From Betaproteobacteria bacterium (GTDB taxonomy: Bacteria; Pseudomonadota; Gammaproteobacteria; Burkholderiales; Casimicrobiaceae), in contig JAAFJA010000006.1 in NCBI GenBank assembly GCA_013298765.1, forward strand, positions 124,001 through 188,000: a DNA stretch of 64,000 bases. The letters run 5' to 3'. The translations under genes and the position numbers were made by a program. Positions within the stretch are counted from its first letter, which is position 1. Every line of letters starts with the position of its first letter. The notes under the pieces were generated by a model. It did not search any database. It saw nothing but the letters and a program-made list of their open reading frames with translations, and was not told the DNA's origin. Below are positions 9,072-16,353 of the stretch, one piece after another.

Positions 9072-9383
9072 ATGTCAGATCCAATGCGCATTCGCGCACA
9101 ACTCAAAGGCGACGTGACTGAAGTGCGAGTGCTTATGGCGCACGTCATGGAAACCGGGCAACGCCGTGACGCCGCCGGTGCCACAGTTCCCGCGCACTTC
9201 ATTCAAAGCATCGCGGCCACACATAACGGCAAAACCGTTTTGAGCGCCTACTTCGGGCCTGCAGTTTCGCAAAACCCAGTGATGAACTTCAGCTTCAAAG
9301 GCGGCGCGAAAGGCGACAAAGTCGTCATCACCTGGACTGATAACAAGGGCGCAAAGCGCACCGACGAGACTGCGATCGCTTAG
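9072..9383 (+). CDS. soxZ: SoxZ, partner subunit of SoxYZ
   Basis: A 103-residue immunoglobulin-like protein matching SoxZ (SDPMRIRAQLKGDVTEVRVLMAHVMETGQRRD, then HFIQSIAATHNGKTVLSAYFGPAVSQNP). It has no signal peptide, as usual: it is exported with SoxY. ATG 9072 is two bases after the soxY stop; an upstream in-frame ATG at 9057 would overlap soxY and add a non-family leader. A terminator-like hairpin follows the stop, before soxA. Confidence 0.96.
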   Translation: MSDPMRIRAQLKGDVTEVRVLMAHVMETGQRRDAAGATVPAHFIQSIAATHNGKTVLSAYFGPAVSQNPVMNFSFKGGAKGDKVVITWTDNKGAKRTDETAIA

Positions 9384-9400
9384 CGACAACTGAAAAAGAA

Positions 9401-9426
9401 AACGGCGGCACAACCGCCGTTTTCAT
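9401..9426 (+). terminator. Terminator-like hairpin inside the sox operon (soxZ/soxA gap)
   Basis: Perfect 8-bp stem AACGGCGG/CCGCCGTT (9401-9408 with 9414-9421), 5-base loop, then TTCATT. It lies 17 bases after the soxZ stop and about 33 before soxA. As the T-run is short it may act as a partial terminator or mRNA-end stabiliser rather than a full stop. Confidence 0.55.
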
Positions 9427-9453
9427 TCGTGCACGGGTCATAAGGAGGGAATC

Positions 9454-10269
9454 ATGAAACGAAGAATCGCGACAGCGTTCGCGACGCTGATCGTTGCGGC
9501 GGTCGCAATGCCGCTATTGGCACAGCAAGACACGCAAAAAGAAATCGAGCGCTATCGGCAGCTGCTCGCCGACGGCAATCCAGCGGAATTGCTGGAGATG
9601 CGTGGCGAAGCCCTGTGGAAAGAGAAACGAGGCCCCAAAAACGTTTCACTCGAACAGTGTGACTTGGGGCTTGGACCCGGCAAAGTAGCGGGGGCTTATG
9701 CACAACTGCCGCGTTACTTTAAAGACACGGATCGCGTCATGGACGCGGAATCGCGGATCGTGCATTGCCAAATTGAACTACAGGGCTTGAAGCGCGAAGA
9801 TCTGGTCAAGCGCCCCTACTCGCTGTCGCAAGGTGAGAGACAAACGGATCACGAGGCGCTCACCGCGTACGTGGTCGGCGTGTCTCGCGGCGCGAAGGTC
9901 GCGCTACCGCAATCCCACGTGAAAGAAAAAGAGTCTTTCCTTCGCGGCGAGAAAATGTTTTTCTTCAAGGGCGGCCCGTACGATTTCGCCTGTTCGACCT
10001 GTCATGCAGTCGACGGTCAGCGCATTCGCTTGCAAGACCTTCCCAATTTCCAAAAGGCGGACAATGCGCAGCGCGCCTTCACCACGTGGCCCGCCTATCG
10101 CGTGTCTCAAGGCGCGATGCGCACGATGCAATGGCGACTGTTCGATTGCTTTCGCCAGCAACGCTTCCCTGAACTCACGTTCCTATCGCAAGCCTCAGTT
10201 GATTTGATCACCTACATGGGTGTGAAAGCGCAAGGCGGCACGATGGACTCACCAGCGATCAAGCGATAA
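9454..10269 (+). CDS. soxA: SoxA, monoheme cytochrome c subunit of SoxXA
   Basis: SoxXA couples thiosulfate oxidatively to the SoxY cysteine. The 271-residue precursor has a Sec signal (cleavage near LLAQQD). Only one heme motif is present, CSTCH at residues 180-184. The catalytic axial Cys lies near residue 232 (FDCFRQQRFPEL), the conserved persulfide-forming ligand. The N-terminal half carries Cys at about 69 (EQCDLGLG) and 105 (VHCQIELQ) but no CxxCH, so the first heme found in diheme SoxA is replaced, probably by a disulfide. This is the monoheme class known from Starkeya. A GGAGG site precedes the ATG. Confidence 0.94.
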   Translation: MKRRIATAFATLIVAAVAMPLLAQQDTQKEIERYRQLLADGNPAELLEMRGEALWKEKRGPKNVSLEQCDLGLGPGKVAGAYAQLPRYFKDTDRVMDAESRIVHCQIELQGLKREDLVKRPYSLSQGERQTDHEALTAYVVGVSRGAKVALPQSHVKEKESFLRGEKMFFFKGGPYDFACSTCHAVDGQRIRLQDLPNFQKADNAQRAFTTWPAYRVSQGAMRTMQWRLFDCFRQQRFPELTFLSQASVDLITYMGVKAQGGTMDSPAIKR

Positions 10270-10282
10270 GGAGGCGCGAACC

Positions 10283-10912
10283 ATGAAAACAAAATATCTC
10301 ATCGCGCTTAGTGTGTCGGTCTTGATCGCGGGCTGCGCAACGATGGTGTCTGGCCCTAAAGCGCCCAGTGACGCCGAAATCGTTGCTGCGCTGAAAGCTT
10401 CATTCAAAGAAACTGGTCCGGCAAAGCTTGATCGACTTGATCAAAGCGACCTCCAGCGTGCCTGTTCGATTGCAGCGGAAACGGGCAAAGATCTGGATCC
10501 GAAAGTGCGCGAAACATTGCAATCAAAAGCGCTTGCAGCCGTGAAGTATCCGGCCGACGGCAAGTACCTCGGCGACTGGAAGCGCGGCGAAGCCATTGCG
10601 CAAAGTGGTCGCGGGATGCAGTTTAGCGATGCGCCGAATACGGTGGCCGGCGGCAATTGCTATGCATGCCATCAAGTGGACAAAGCCGAAATCTCGCACG
10701 GCAATATCGGCCCCACACTCTGGAACTACGGCAAGCTGCGCGGCAATTCCGAAGCGATCGTCAAATACACCTGGGCACGAATCTGGAATTCGCACGGCTT
10801 CAATGCATGCGCCAACATGCCTCGCTTCGGCGACGCAGGCATCCTGACTGAGGCGCAGATCAAAGACGTGATGGCGCTGTTGCTTGATCCAGAAAGCCCT
10901 GTAAACAAGTGA
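10283..10912 (+). CDS. soxX: SoxX, cytochrome c subunit of SoxXA, probable lipoprotein
   Basis: A 209-residue c-type cytochrome with one heme site CYACH (residues 126-130) and a likely axial Met at about 179 (CANMPRFG), the SoxX arrangement. The N terminus carries a good lipobox (LIAGC, Cys at about residue 18), predicting a lipid-anchored protein rather than a soluble one. About 100 residues precede the heme domain; this extended form goes with monoheme SoxA in type II SoxXA. It follows soxA by 13 bases with its own GGAGG. A structured 197-base gap separates it from soxB. Confidence 0.92.
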   Translation: MKTKYLIALSVSVLIAGCATMVSGPKAPSDAEIVAALKASFKETGPAKLDRLDQSDLQRACSIAAETGKDLDPKVRETLQSKALAAVKYPADGKYLGDWKRGEAIAQSGRGMQFSDAPNTVAGGNCYACHQVDKAEISHGNIGPTLWNYGKLRGNSEAIVKYTWARIWNSHGFNACANMPRFGDAGILTEAQIKDVMALLLDPESPVNK

Positions 10913-10927
10913 TCTGAGTTAGCAACT

Positions 10928-11028
10928 TCCGGCGCTGAGCGCCCAATTTATTGGGGCAAGCGCCGGATTAGATAGCGACACTTGATAACTATTTTTCGCT
11001 TTGTTGCCCCAACGATTTATGGGCAAGC
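10928..11028. promoter_or_regulatory. Two palindromic elements in the soxX-soxB gap
   Basis: First element: TCCGGCGCT (10928-10936) pairs with AGCGCCGGA (10959-10967), and nested inside is CCCAAT-tt-ATTGGG (10942-10955). Second element: TTGCCC (11004-11009) pairs with GGGCAA (11021-11026). Both contain a CCCAA...TTTAT...GGG core followed by CAAGC, so they are related to each other. No T-run follows the first, so it is not a plain terminator. They could be a transcript end plus a protein-binding site for a soxB promoter; the role is inferred. Confidence 0.4.
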
Positions 11029-11109
11029 AATCAAAAACTAATTTCCTGATCAACGCCGCTGCCGCGTGAATTGCTCGCGGAGTGCGGCACCTACTGAGAG
11101 TGCGTGCAT

Positions 11110-12828
11110 ATGCAACGTCGCGAATTCCTCAATCTTCTTGCGATTGCCGCTGCCTCCGGCGCAGCGCTCAACTCACGCGATCTGCTCGCGGCGACAAAGC
11201 CGGGCAAGTTCTATGAGCTGCCACGCTTCGGCAATGTGCACTTCTTGCACATGACGGATTGCCACGCGCAGTTGAAGCCGATCTACTTTCGCGAGCCGAA
11301 CGTCAATCTCGGCTTTGGCGGTGCGCTCAATAAAGCGCCGCATCTCGTGGGCGAGCATTTACTGCGCGAATTCGGCGTGCGCCGCGGATCCCGCGAAGCG
11401 CATGCATTTACGTATCTCGATTTCGAAGCGGCCGCCAAGGTGTACGGCAAAGTGGGCGGCTTTGCGCATCTCGCAACGCTCGTCAAACAGATGAAGGCGT
11501 CGCGCCCTGGTGCGCTTCTGCTCGACGGTGGCGACACCTGGCAAGGCTCGGCCACGGCGCTTTGGTCGAACGGGCAAGACATGGTGGATGCGTGCTTAGA
11601 GCTCGGCGTCGATGTGATGACTGCGCATTGGGAATTCACGCTCGGCGCAAAACGCGTGCAAGAAATCGTCGACAAGGATTTCAAAGGCAAGGTGGACTTC
11701 GTCGCGCAAAACGTGAAGACGACCGACTTTGAAGACCTCGTGTTCAAGCCCTACACGTTGCGCGAAATGAACGGCGTGCCTATCGCAATCATCGGGCAAG
11801 CATTTCCCTACACGCCGATTGCGAACCCACGCTATTTCACGCCGGAATGGAGTTTCGGGATTCGCGAAGAAGATTTGCAAAAGCAGATCGACGAAGTTCG
11901 AAGCAAAGGCGCGCAGGTCGTTGTGCTCTTGTCGCATAACGGCATGGACGTTGATTTGAAACTCGCTTCACGGGTGCGCGGGCTTGACGCGATTCTCGGC
12001 GGCCACACGCACGACGGCGTGCCCGGTGCAATCCCCGTGAAAAACGCGGGTGGCACGACGCTTGTGACCAACGCCGGCTCGAATGGCAAATTTTTGGGGG
12101 TGCTCGATTTCGATGTGAAAGGCGGCAAGATTAGCGATTTCCGCTACAAACTCCTGCCCGTCTTCTCCAATCTACTTGCCTCAGACAAGTCGATGGAGGC
12201 GCTCATTGCAAAGATCCGTGCGCCGCATGAGGCGAAGCTGGGTGAGGTGCTCGCGCGCACCGACGCCATGCTCTATCGCCGTGGAAACTTCAACGGCTCG
12301 TTCGATCAACTGATCCTTGATGCGCTCATGGACGTGAAGCAAGCTGAGATCGCCTTCTCACCGGGCTTCCGGTGGGGCACGTCGTTGCTTTCGGGTCAGG
12401 GGATTACACGCGAGCACGTGATGGATCAAACTGCAACCACGTATTCGTACACAACAGTGAGCGAGATGTCGGGCGAAATGATCAAAACCGTCCTCGAAGA
12501 CGTTGCCGACAACCTCTTCAATCCCGATCCTTACTATCAACAGGGCGGCGACATGGTGCGCGTTGGCGGGCTTCAATACGCGATTAATCCGCTCGGGACT
12601 CAAGGCAAACGAATCGCTGAGATGCGCTTGGGCGACAAGCCGATTGAAGCGTCGAAAACCTACAAGGTAGCGGGCTGGGCGCCGGTATCGGAAGCCGCTC
12701 GCGACGCGAAGACTGAGCCGGTGTGGGACGTGGTCGAAACCTGGCTCAAATCGAAGAAGCGGATCACCGCACGCAAGCTCAATCAGCCGCGCATTCTGAA
12801 CACGCAGGGCAATCGAGGAATGGCTTAG
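11110..12828 (+). CDS. soxB: SoxB, thiosulfohydrolase
   Basis: SoxB is the dimanganese hydrolase that releases sulfate from SoxY-bound S-sulfonates. The 572-residue protein belongs to the calcineurin-like phosphoesterase/5'-nucleotidase family: metal motifs are MTDCHAQLKP, LLDGGDTWQGSA, LSHNGMDVD and ILGGHTHDGVP, followed by the 5'-nucleotidase C-terminal domain. A twin-arginine-like leader QRREFLNLLAIAAASGAAL opens the protein. ATG 11110 is preferred over a GTG two codons upstream. It is the standard final catalytic gene of the operon and is followed after 35 bases by a thioredoxin-like gene. Confidence 0.95.
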   Translation: MQRREFLNLLAIAAASGAALNSRDLLAATKPGKFYELPRFGNVHFLHMTDCHAQLKPIYFREPNVNLGFGGALNKAPHLVGEHLLREFGVRRGSREAHAFTYLDFEAAAKVYGKVGGFAHLATLVKQMKASRPGALLLDGGDTWQGSATALWSNGQDMVDACLELGVDVMTAHWEFTLGAKRVQEIVDKDFKGKVDFVAQNVKTTDFEDLVFKPYTLREMNGVPIAIIGQAFPYTPIANPRYFTPEWSFGIREEDLQKQIDEVRSKGAQVVVLLSHNGMDVDLKLASRVRGLDAILGGHTHDGVPGAIPVKNAGGTTLVTNAGSNGKFLGVLDFDVKGGKISDFRYKLLPVFSNLLASDKSMEALIAKIRAPHEAKLGEVLARTDAMLYRRGNFNGSFDQLILDALMDVKQAEIAFSPGFRWGTSLLSGQGITREHVMDQTATTYSYTTVSEMSGEMIKTVLEDVADNLFNPDPYYQQGGDMVRVGGLQYAINPLGTQGKRIAEMRLGDKPIEASKTYKVAGWAPVSEAARDAKTEPVWDVVETWLKSKKRITARKLNQPRILNTQGNRGMA

Positions 12829-12863
12829 TGCGATTTGCGTAGGCAGCAGTAAAGGAAGATCAC

Positions 12864-13358
12864 GTGAACAGACGACGACTCATACTTGCCGCCAGTGCGC
12901 TCGCCGCAGGGGCGCGGCTACCGGCGTACGCCAACGCACGAGCGAGCGTTGTCGGCGAAGCGATCGATCTTCCTTCGGTGACACTGATTGACGGGCGCGC
13001 CATCACGCCTGATGTGTGGCGCGGCAAGGTCTTACTTGTCGTCAAATTTGCGACATGGTGCCCGTTCTGCAAGATTGTGAATCCAAAAGTTGAAAAACTT
13101 TTGCAAGCTAATCGCGCCCGCGGGCTCGAAGTCCTCGCGTTATCGATTGACCGAAATCCCGCCGAAGTACCCAAATACATGCAGCAACACCGCTACAGCT
13201 TCCACGCAGCAATGTGGACGCCGGAATGGGACGCCGTGCTCGGCTCACAAAAAGGACTGCCCGTGTTCTGGGTTGTCGGCCGCGACGGCAAACTAAAACA
13301 GACCGAAACCGGCGAGCTGCTAGATGAAGACGTCGCCGAGTTTGCGCGTTGGCTATAA
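12864..13358 (+). CDS. Exported thioredoxin-like protein of the sox operon (SoxW/TlpA type)
   Basis: A 164-residue protein with a basic leader (NRRRLILAASALAAGA, cleavage near AYA/NA) and a thioredoxin fold of the TlpA/ResA class. The active site is CPFC (residues 66-69, FATWCPFCK); a cis-Pro region follows at LPVFWVV. Periplasmic thioredoxins of sox clusters (SoxW) are thought to keep the SoxY carrier Cys or other Sox thiols reduced. The cytoplasmic-membrane electron donor SoxV/CcdA is not in this window. The last codons contain a TATAAT that may serve the tRNA gene downstream. Confidence 0.85.
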   Translation: MNRRRLILAASALAAGARLPAYANARASVVGEAIDLPSVTLIDGRAITPDVWRGKVLLVVKFATWCPFCKIVNPKVEKLLQANRARGLEVLALSIDRNPAEVPKYMQQHRYSFHAAMWTPEWDAVLGSQKGLPVFWVVGRDGKLKQTETGELLDEDVAEFARWL

Positions 13359-13359
13359 T
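13354..13359 (+). promoter_or_regulatory. Candidate -10 box for tRNA-Leu, overlapping the soxW stop codon
   Basis: A perfect TATAAT at 13354-13359 contains the TAA stop of the preceding gene and sits 19 bases before the mature tRNA 5' end. Transcription would start near 13366. No good -35 is visible at 16-18 bp, so the assignment rests on the -10 and its distance. Confidence 0.5.
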
Positions 13360-13377
13360 CTTGTGCTTCACTCTGTG

Positions 13378-13464
13378 GCCGGGGTGGCGGAATTGGTAGA
13401 CGCAGCGGATTCAAAATCCGCCGCTAGTGATAGTGTGCGGGTTCGAGTCCCGCCCTCGGCACCA
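13378..13464 (+). tRNA. tRNA-Leu (anticodon CAA)
   Basis: An 87-nt type II tRNA with CCA encoded. The acceptor stem GCCGGGG pairs with CCTCGGC, including one G-T. The D-arm region is TGGCGGAATTGGTAGACGC. The anticodon stem GCGGA/TCCGC encloses loop TTCAAAA with anticodon CAA at 13412-13414, reading UUG. A long variable arm (CGCTAGTGATAGTG) is typical of Leu, and the T arm contains GGTTCGAGTCC. It lies 19 bases after the last sox gene and has its own terminator. Confidence 0.97.
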
Positions 13465-13476
13465 ACAAATAAAAAA

Positions 13477-13498
13477 GCGTCCAGTGGACGCTTTTTTA
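13477..13498 (+). terminator. Terminator of tRNA-Leu
   Basis: GCGTCC/GGACGC stem with a 3-base loop, preceded by a run of six A and followed by TTTTTT, 12 bases after the tRNA CCA end. The symmetrical A and T runs allow it to work in both directions. Confidence 0.88.
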
Positions 13499-13778
13499 TT
13501 TGTTGGGTCAAATTCGAGTCGAACCAAAGCCTCTCACGCAGTCCGCGCGATGAACGCGGCCATTTTGGCGCGCAATCAACGTGAATTGCAACGTAAGCGT
13601 CGTGAGCGAAGCGAACACCTCAAATCCTGAGTGAGCGTGCGAACGAGGGATGCAGCCGCATTCACGCAGAACGACACGCGACCAGCCCTTTCGATCTCTC
13701 GCGCCTACGCGCTCAAGATTTCGCCAGATCGCGCTCCCCACAAAAAAACCGGTTCACACCGGCTTTTTCTCGATCCGT
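13499..13778. other. Gene-free stretch between tRNA-Leu and csbD
   Basis: Apart from the shared hairpin at 13743-13771, no reading frame here has a family-like sequence or a ribosome site. I see no duplicated tRNA 3' end that would mark an integrated element. Confidence 0.6.
13743..13771 (-). terminator. Bidirectional terminator after csbD
   Basis: CCGGT/ACCGG-type hairpin (AACCGG-TTCACA-CCGG core) flanked by seven A on one side and TTTTT on the other. It directly follows the csbD stop when read on the minus strand. Confidence 0.75.
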
Positions 13779-14012
13779 CTATTTCGTCGAGTTAGGATCG
13801 TTCCAGCGGAAGTCGGGGAATCTGGATTCCCAATCGCTCAGTTGCTTTTCAGCTTCTGATTTGGCGATACCTGCGCGCTCTTGAAGACGCCCGAGGAACT
13901 GATCGCGTTTACCGTCGATCACATCGAGATCGTCTTCGGTGAGCTTGCCCCATTGCTCTTTGATCTTGCCTGTGAACTGTTTCCAGTTGCCTGCAATTTG
14001 ATCCTTGTTCAT
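13779..14012 (-). CDS. CsbD-family stress protein
   Basis: A 77-residue acidic/basic helical protein opening MNKDQIAGNWKQFTGKIKEQWGKLTEDDL, the signature of the CsbD family (B. subtilis general-stress protein CsbD; YjbJ in E. coli). Family members are abundant small proteins induced by stress or stationary phase; their biochemical role is unknown. ATG 14012 is chosen because AAAGGG lies just upstream; the longer start at 14027 adds five residues. It is a single gene with its own terminator, divergent from the YbaK-type gene. Confidence 0.9.
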   Translation of the reverse strand: MNKDQIAGNWKQFTGKIKEQWGKLTEDDLDVIDGKRDQFLGRLQERAGIAKSEAEKQLSDWESRFPDFRWNDPNSTK

Positions 14013-14114
14013 AGGTAGCCCTTTCACTCAGTCATCGCGACGTTGCGATGGGTAAACTATCTCAGTGAACTGCAAAGCAATCAGTCAGTAAATCGCGCTA
14101 ACCTGCGTAGGATC

Positions 14115-14627
14115 ATGCCGACACTCGGTTCCGTAACTATCGTGAGTACACCCGACTACCCAATCACACCCGCGATCCGCGTACTACGCGAGCACAAAGT
14201 CGCGTTTACTGCGCATCTGTACGACTACGTCGAACGCGGTGGCACGGCCCATTCGGCTGCCAGTTTGGGTGTAGACGAGCACATCGTCGTGAAGACGATC
14301 GTTCTGGAAGATGAGAAAAAGCGGCCGCTCATTTGCTTGCAACACGGTGATCGAGATGTTTCTACCAAAAACTTGGCGCGCACGATCAACGTCAAGACTA
14401 TTTCGCCTTGCGCGCCGGACGTCGCGAATCGTCATACCGGATACCTGGTGGGCGGCACTTCTCCCTTTGGAACTCGAAAGGCGCTGCCAATCTACGTCGA
14501 GCGCAGCATCCTTTCGCTCCCCAAGATCTACATCAACGGGGGGAAACGAGGCTTTTTGGTGGGTATCGCCCCGGAGTCTCTGGGCCGGGTGCTGAGCGCT
14601 GTTGCGGTCGACGCCTCGACGGCTTAA
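14115..14627 (+). CDS. YbaK/EbsC-type aminoacyl-tRNA deacylase
   Basis: A 170-residue trans-editing domain protein of the YbaK class, which hydrolyses Cys-tRNA(Pro) mischarged by ProRS. Family features are YPITPAIRVLREHKVAF, GVDEHIVVKTIVLED with the conserved Lys, LIC..HGDRDVSTKNLARTI, and the GGTSPFGTRKALPIYVE loop. The ATG at 14115 fits the family N terminus; upstream in-frame codons to 14043 look non-coding. It is followed 63 bases later by the PP2C gene on the same strand, with a possible promoter between. Confidence 0.88.
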   Translation: MPTLGSVTIVSTPDYPITPAIRVLREHKVAFTAHLYDYVERGGTAHSAASLGVDEHIVVKTIVLEDEKKRPLICLQHGDRDVSTKNLARTINVKTISPCAPDVANRHTGYLVGGTSPFGTRKALPIYVERSILSLPKIYINGGKRGFLVGIAPESLGRVLSAVAVDASTA

Positions 14628-14657
14628 GTGCGCGCCTAAAAAAGCACTTAAACCGAC

Positions 14658-14684
14658 TTGACAATGTCATCCACGTTGTACATT
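14658..14684 (+). promoter_or_regulatory. Candidate promoter for the PP2C-FHA pair
   Basis: TTGACA (14658-14663) and TACATT (14679-14684) are spaced 15 bp, slightly short. If used, transcription would begin at or beside the ATG at 14691, suggesting a leaderless message. No ribosome-binding site is visible before that ATG. This is inferred from sequence pattern only. Confidence 0.35.
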
Positions 14685-14690
14685 TCAATC

Positions 14691-15560
14691 ATGGGATTAC
14701 TGAAAACGAAGGCTGCGGAGAAAGCAAAGCCGCTTAAACCCGGGGAAGGTTGGGCGTACGCCGGGAAAACCGACGTTGGGCGCACACGCGCGCACAACGA
14801 AGACTCGATTGCCATTAATGAGCCGCTTCAGCTCATCGCGCTTGCTGACGGTATGGGCGGCTATCAAGCCGGGGAAGTTGCGAGCAAGATCGCAATCGAT
14901 GTACTCACAGAAGAGATTTCAGAGAGTAAGCTCACCGAAAAAGACATCGCAAAGATTGATCCGGAAACCGGTACCTCCGTTGCGATGCGGCGGCTACGCA
15001 GCGCCATTGAAAAGGCGAATAACCGAATTTGCAGTGTTTCGCGCGAGAAGGAAGAGTTAGACGGCATGGGAACAACCATCGTCGCCGCTTGCTTCTACGA
15101 CGGGCGGGTTGGCATTGCGCACGTAGGCGATTCCCGATGTTACAGATATCGAGACGGTGCTTTCGAGCAACTCACCCGCGATCATTCGCTTGTCCAAGAA
15201 CAACTTGAAAAAGGGCTCATCACTGAAAATGAAGCCCACGCATCGCCACAGAAAAACCTAATTACCCGCGCACTCGGAATCGATGCACTTGCGCAGGCAG
15301 ATACGCAGGAATTCAGAACGCGCACGGGTGATGTATATCTGCTCTGTTCAGACGGCCTGTCTGATATGGTCGACAACAACGACATTAAGCGCGAGCTCGA
15401 ACGCAGTGCGGATCTCGGCGTCGTCGTGAAGCGTTTAGTGGACCGCGCAAATGACGCGGGTGGACGCGACAATATTTCAGTGATTGTTGTTCGCGTCGGC
15501 GCGCCCCTGGAAGATGGTCAGTGGTGGCAAAAGTTCTTAGCCAAACCGGCGACGAAGTGA
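14691..15560 (+). CDS. PP2C-type protein serine/threonine phosphatase
   Basis: A metal-dependent phosphatase of the bacterial PP2C/Stp1 class, about 289 residues. Motifs in order are TDVGRTRAHNEDS, LIALADGMGGYQAGEVAS (metal Asp), GMGTTIVAACF, AHVGDSRCYRYRDG, LTRDHSLVQEQ, LLCSDGLSDMV and GGRDNISVIVVRV. All metal-binding aspartates are present. ATG 14691 is chosen; ATG 14664 is also in frame. The FHA-domain gene follows after 7 bases, a common pairing in which FHA reads Thr phosphorylation that the phosphatase removes. No Ser/Thr kinase is adjacent; the nearest is at 55.5 kb. Confidence 0.92.
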   Translation: MGLLKTKAAEKAKPLKPGEGWAYAGKTDVGRTRAHNEDSIAINEPLQLIALADGMGGYQAGEVASKIAIDVLTEEISESKLTEKDIAKIDPETGTSVAMRRLRSAIEKANNRICSVSREKEELDGMGTTIVAACFYDGRVGIAHVGDSRCYRYRDGAFEQLTRDHSLVQEQLEKGLITENEAHASPQKNLITRALGIDALAQADTQEFRTRTGDVYLLCSDGLSDMVDNNDIKRELERSADLGVVVKRLVDRANDAGGRDNISVIVVRVGAPLEDGQWWQKFLAKPATK

Positions 15561-15567
15561 GAAGCTG

Positions 15568-16317
15568 ATGGCGAAACTTTTTTGGCTACAACCCGATAAC
15601 TCAATCGTCGAATTCCCGCTCGCCGCTGCGCAGAACGTGATCGGCCGGAGCAGTCGAAGCGATATTCGGATCAAACATCCAGGAATTAGCAGCGAACACG
15701 CGCTCATCCGCATGGTCGACACCGTAGCAACCATTGAGGATCTCGACAGTACTAACGGGACGCGCGTTAACGGGCGCGGCATCACTCGGCATACCTTGCG
15801 TCACGGCGACCAAATCGAAGTGGGGCGTGAACGATTGATGTATTTCGCCGAGCTTGATTCGGCATCGCGTTTTGCGCAGCCCGAGCCTGATACCCCTTAC
15901 TCTGAACCAGCGTCGCATACTGAACGCGTTATCACGTCAACCCAAGCGCCAGCGCTCGCTTTGCCTGAGCGAGCGAGCGCCCCCGGAGTGCCATCAGCTG
16001 CGTATCAGCCCGTGCCTGAGCAGCCAGCGGCAACGCCCGCGGGGGTTGAGTTCAAGGGCTCTGTCGTAGTACTTTCCGGAGTAAACACTGGTCAGCGATA
16101 CCCGCTTGACAAGGAAGAAGTAACGCTCGGTCGCGAAGGTCGCCAAGTCATAGCGATCAAGCGGCGAGATAACGGGAGCTGGACAATTGAGCTCAAAAAC
16201 GGAGCCGCTCCACCTTACATCAACGGTGACGCAGTGCTTGCCCCGCGCCTACTGGCAGCGGGCGATGTAATCGAATTGATCGGCGTAAAACTACGGTTCG
16301 AGGTGAGCGTCGGATAG
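15568..16317 (+). CDS. FHA-domain protein with a second, degenerate FHA-like domain
   Basis: A 249-residue cytoplasmic protein. The N-terminal FHA domain (about residues 20-95) has the full phosphothreonine-binding signature: VIGRSSRSDIRI, GISSEHALI and LDSTNGTRVNG. A Pro/Ala-rich linker (about 105-155) leads to a second beta-rich region (about 165-245, LDKEEVTLGREGRQVIAIKRR...PYINGDAVLAPRLLAAGDVIEL). This second region keeps GR and the strand pattern but lacks the SSxH and NG motifs, so it probably does not bind phosphopeptide. It is an operon partner of the PP2C phosphatase. Confidence 0.88.
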   Translation: MAKLFWLQPDNSIVEFPLAAAQNVIGRSSRSDIRIKHPGISSEHALIRMVDTVATIEDLDSTNGTRVNGRGITRHTLRHGDQIEVGRERLMYFAELDSASRFAQPEPDTPYSEPASHTERVITSTQAPALALPERASAPGVPSAAYQPVPEQPAATPAGVEFKGSVVVLSGVNTGQRYPLDKEEVTLGREGRQVIAIKRRDNGSWTIELKNGAAPPYINGDAVLAPRLLAAGDVIELIGVKLRFEVSVG

Positions 16318-16353
16318 GGCGAATGCGCTTGGTCAGCGCTCATCTCCGCGCCC

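Noticed and set aside
13378-13464. tRNA-Leu as an attachment site for an integrated sox island
   Set aside because: No integrase gene and no second copy of the tRNA 3' end flanking the sox genes was found.
13508-13741. 77-codon minus-strand frame between tRNA-Leu and csbD
   Set aside because: No recognisable sequence, and no ribosome site.
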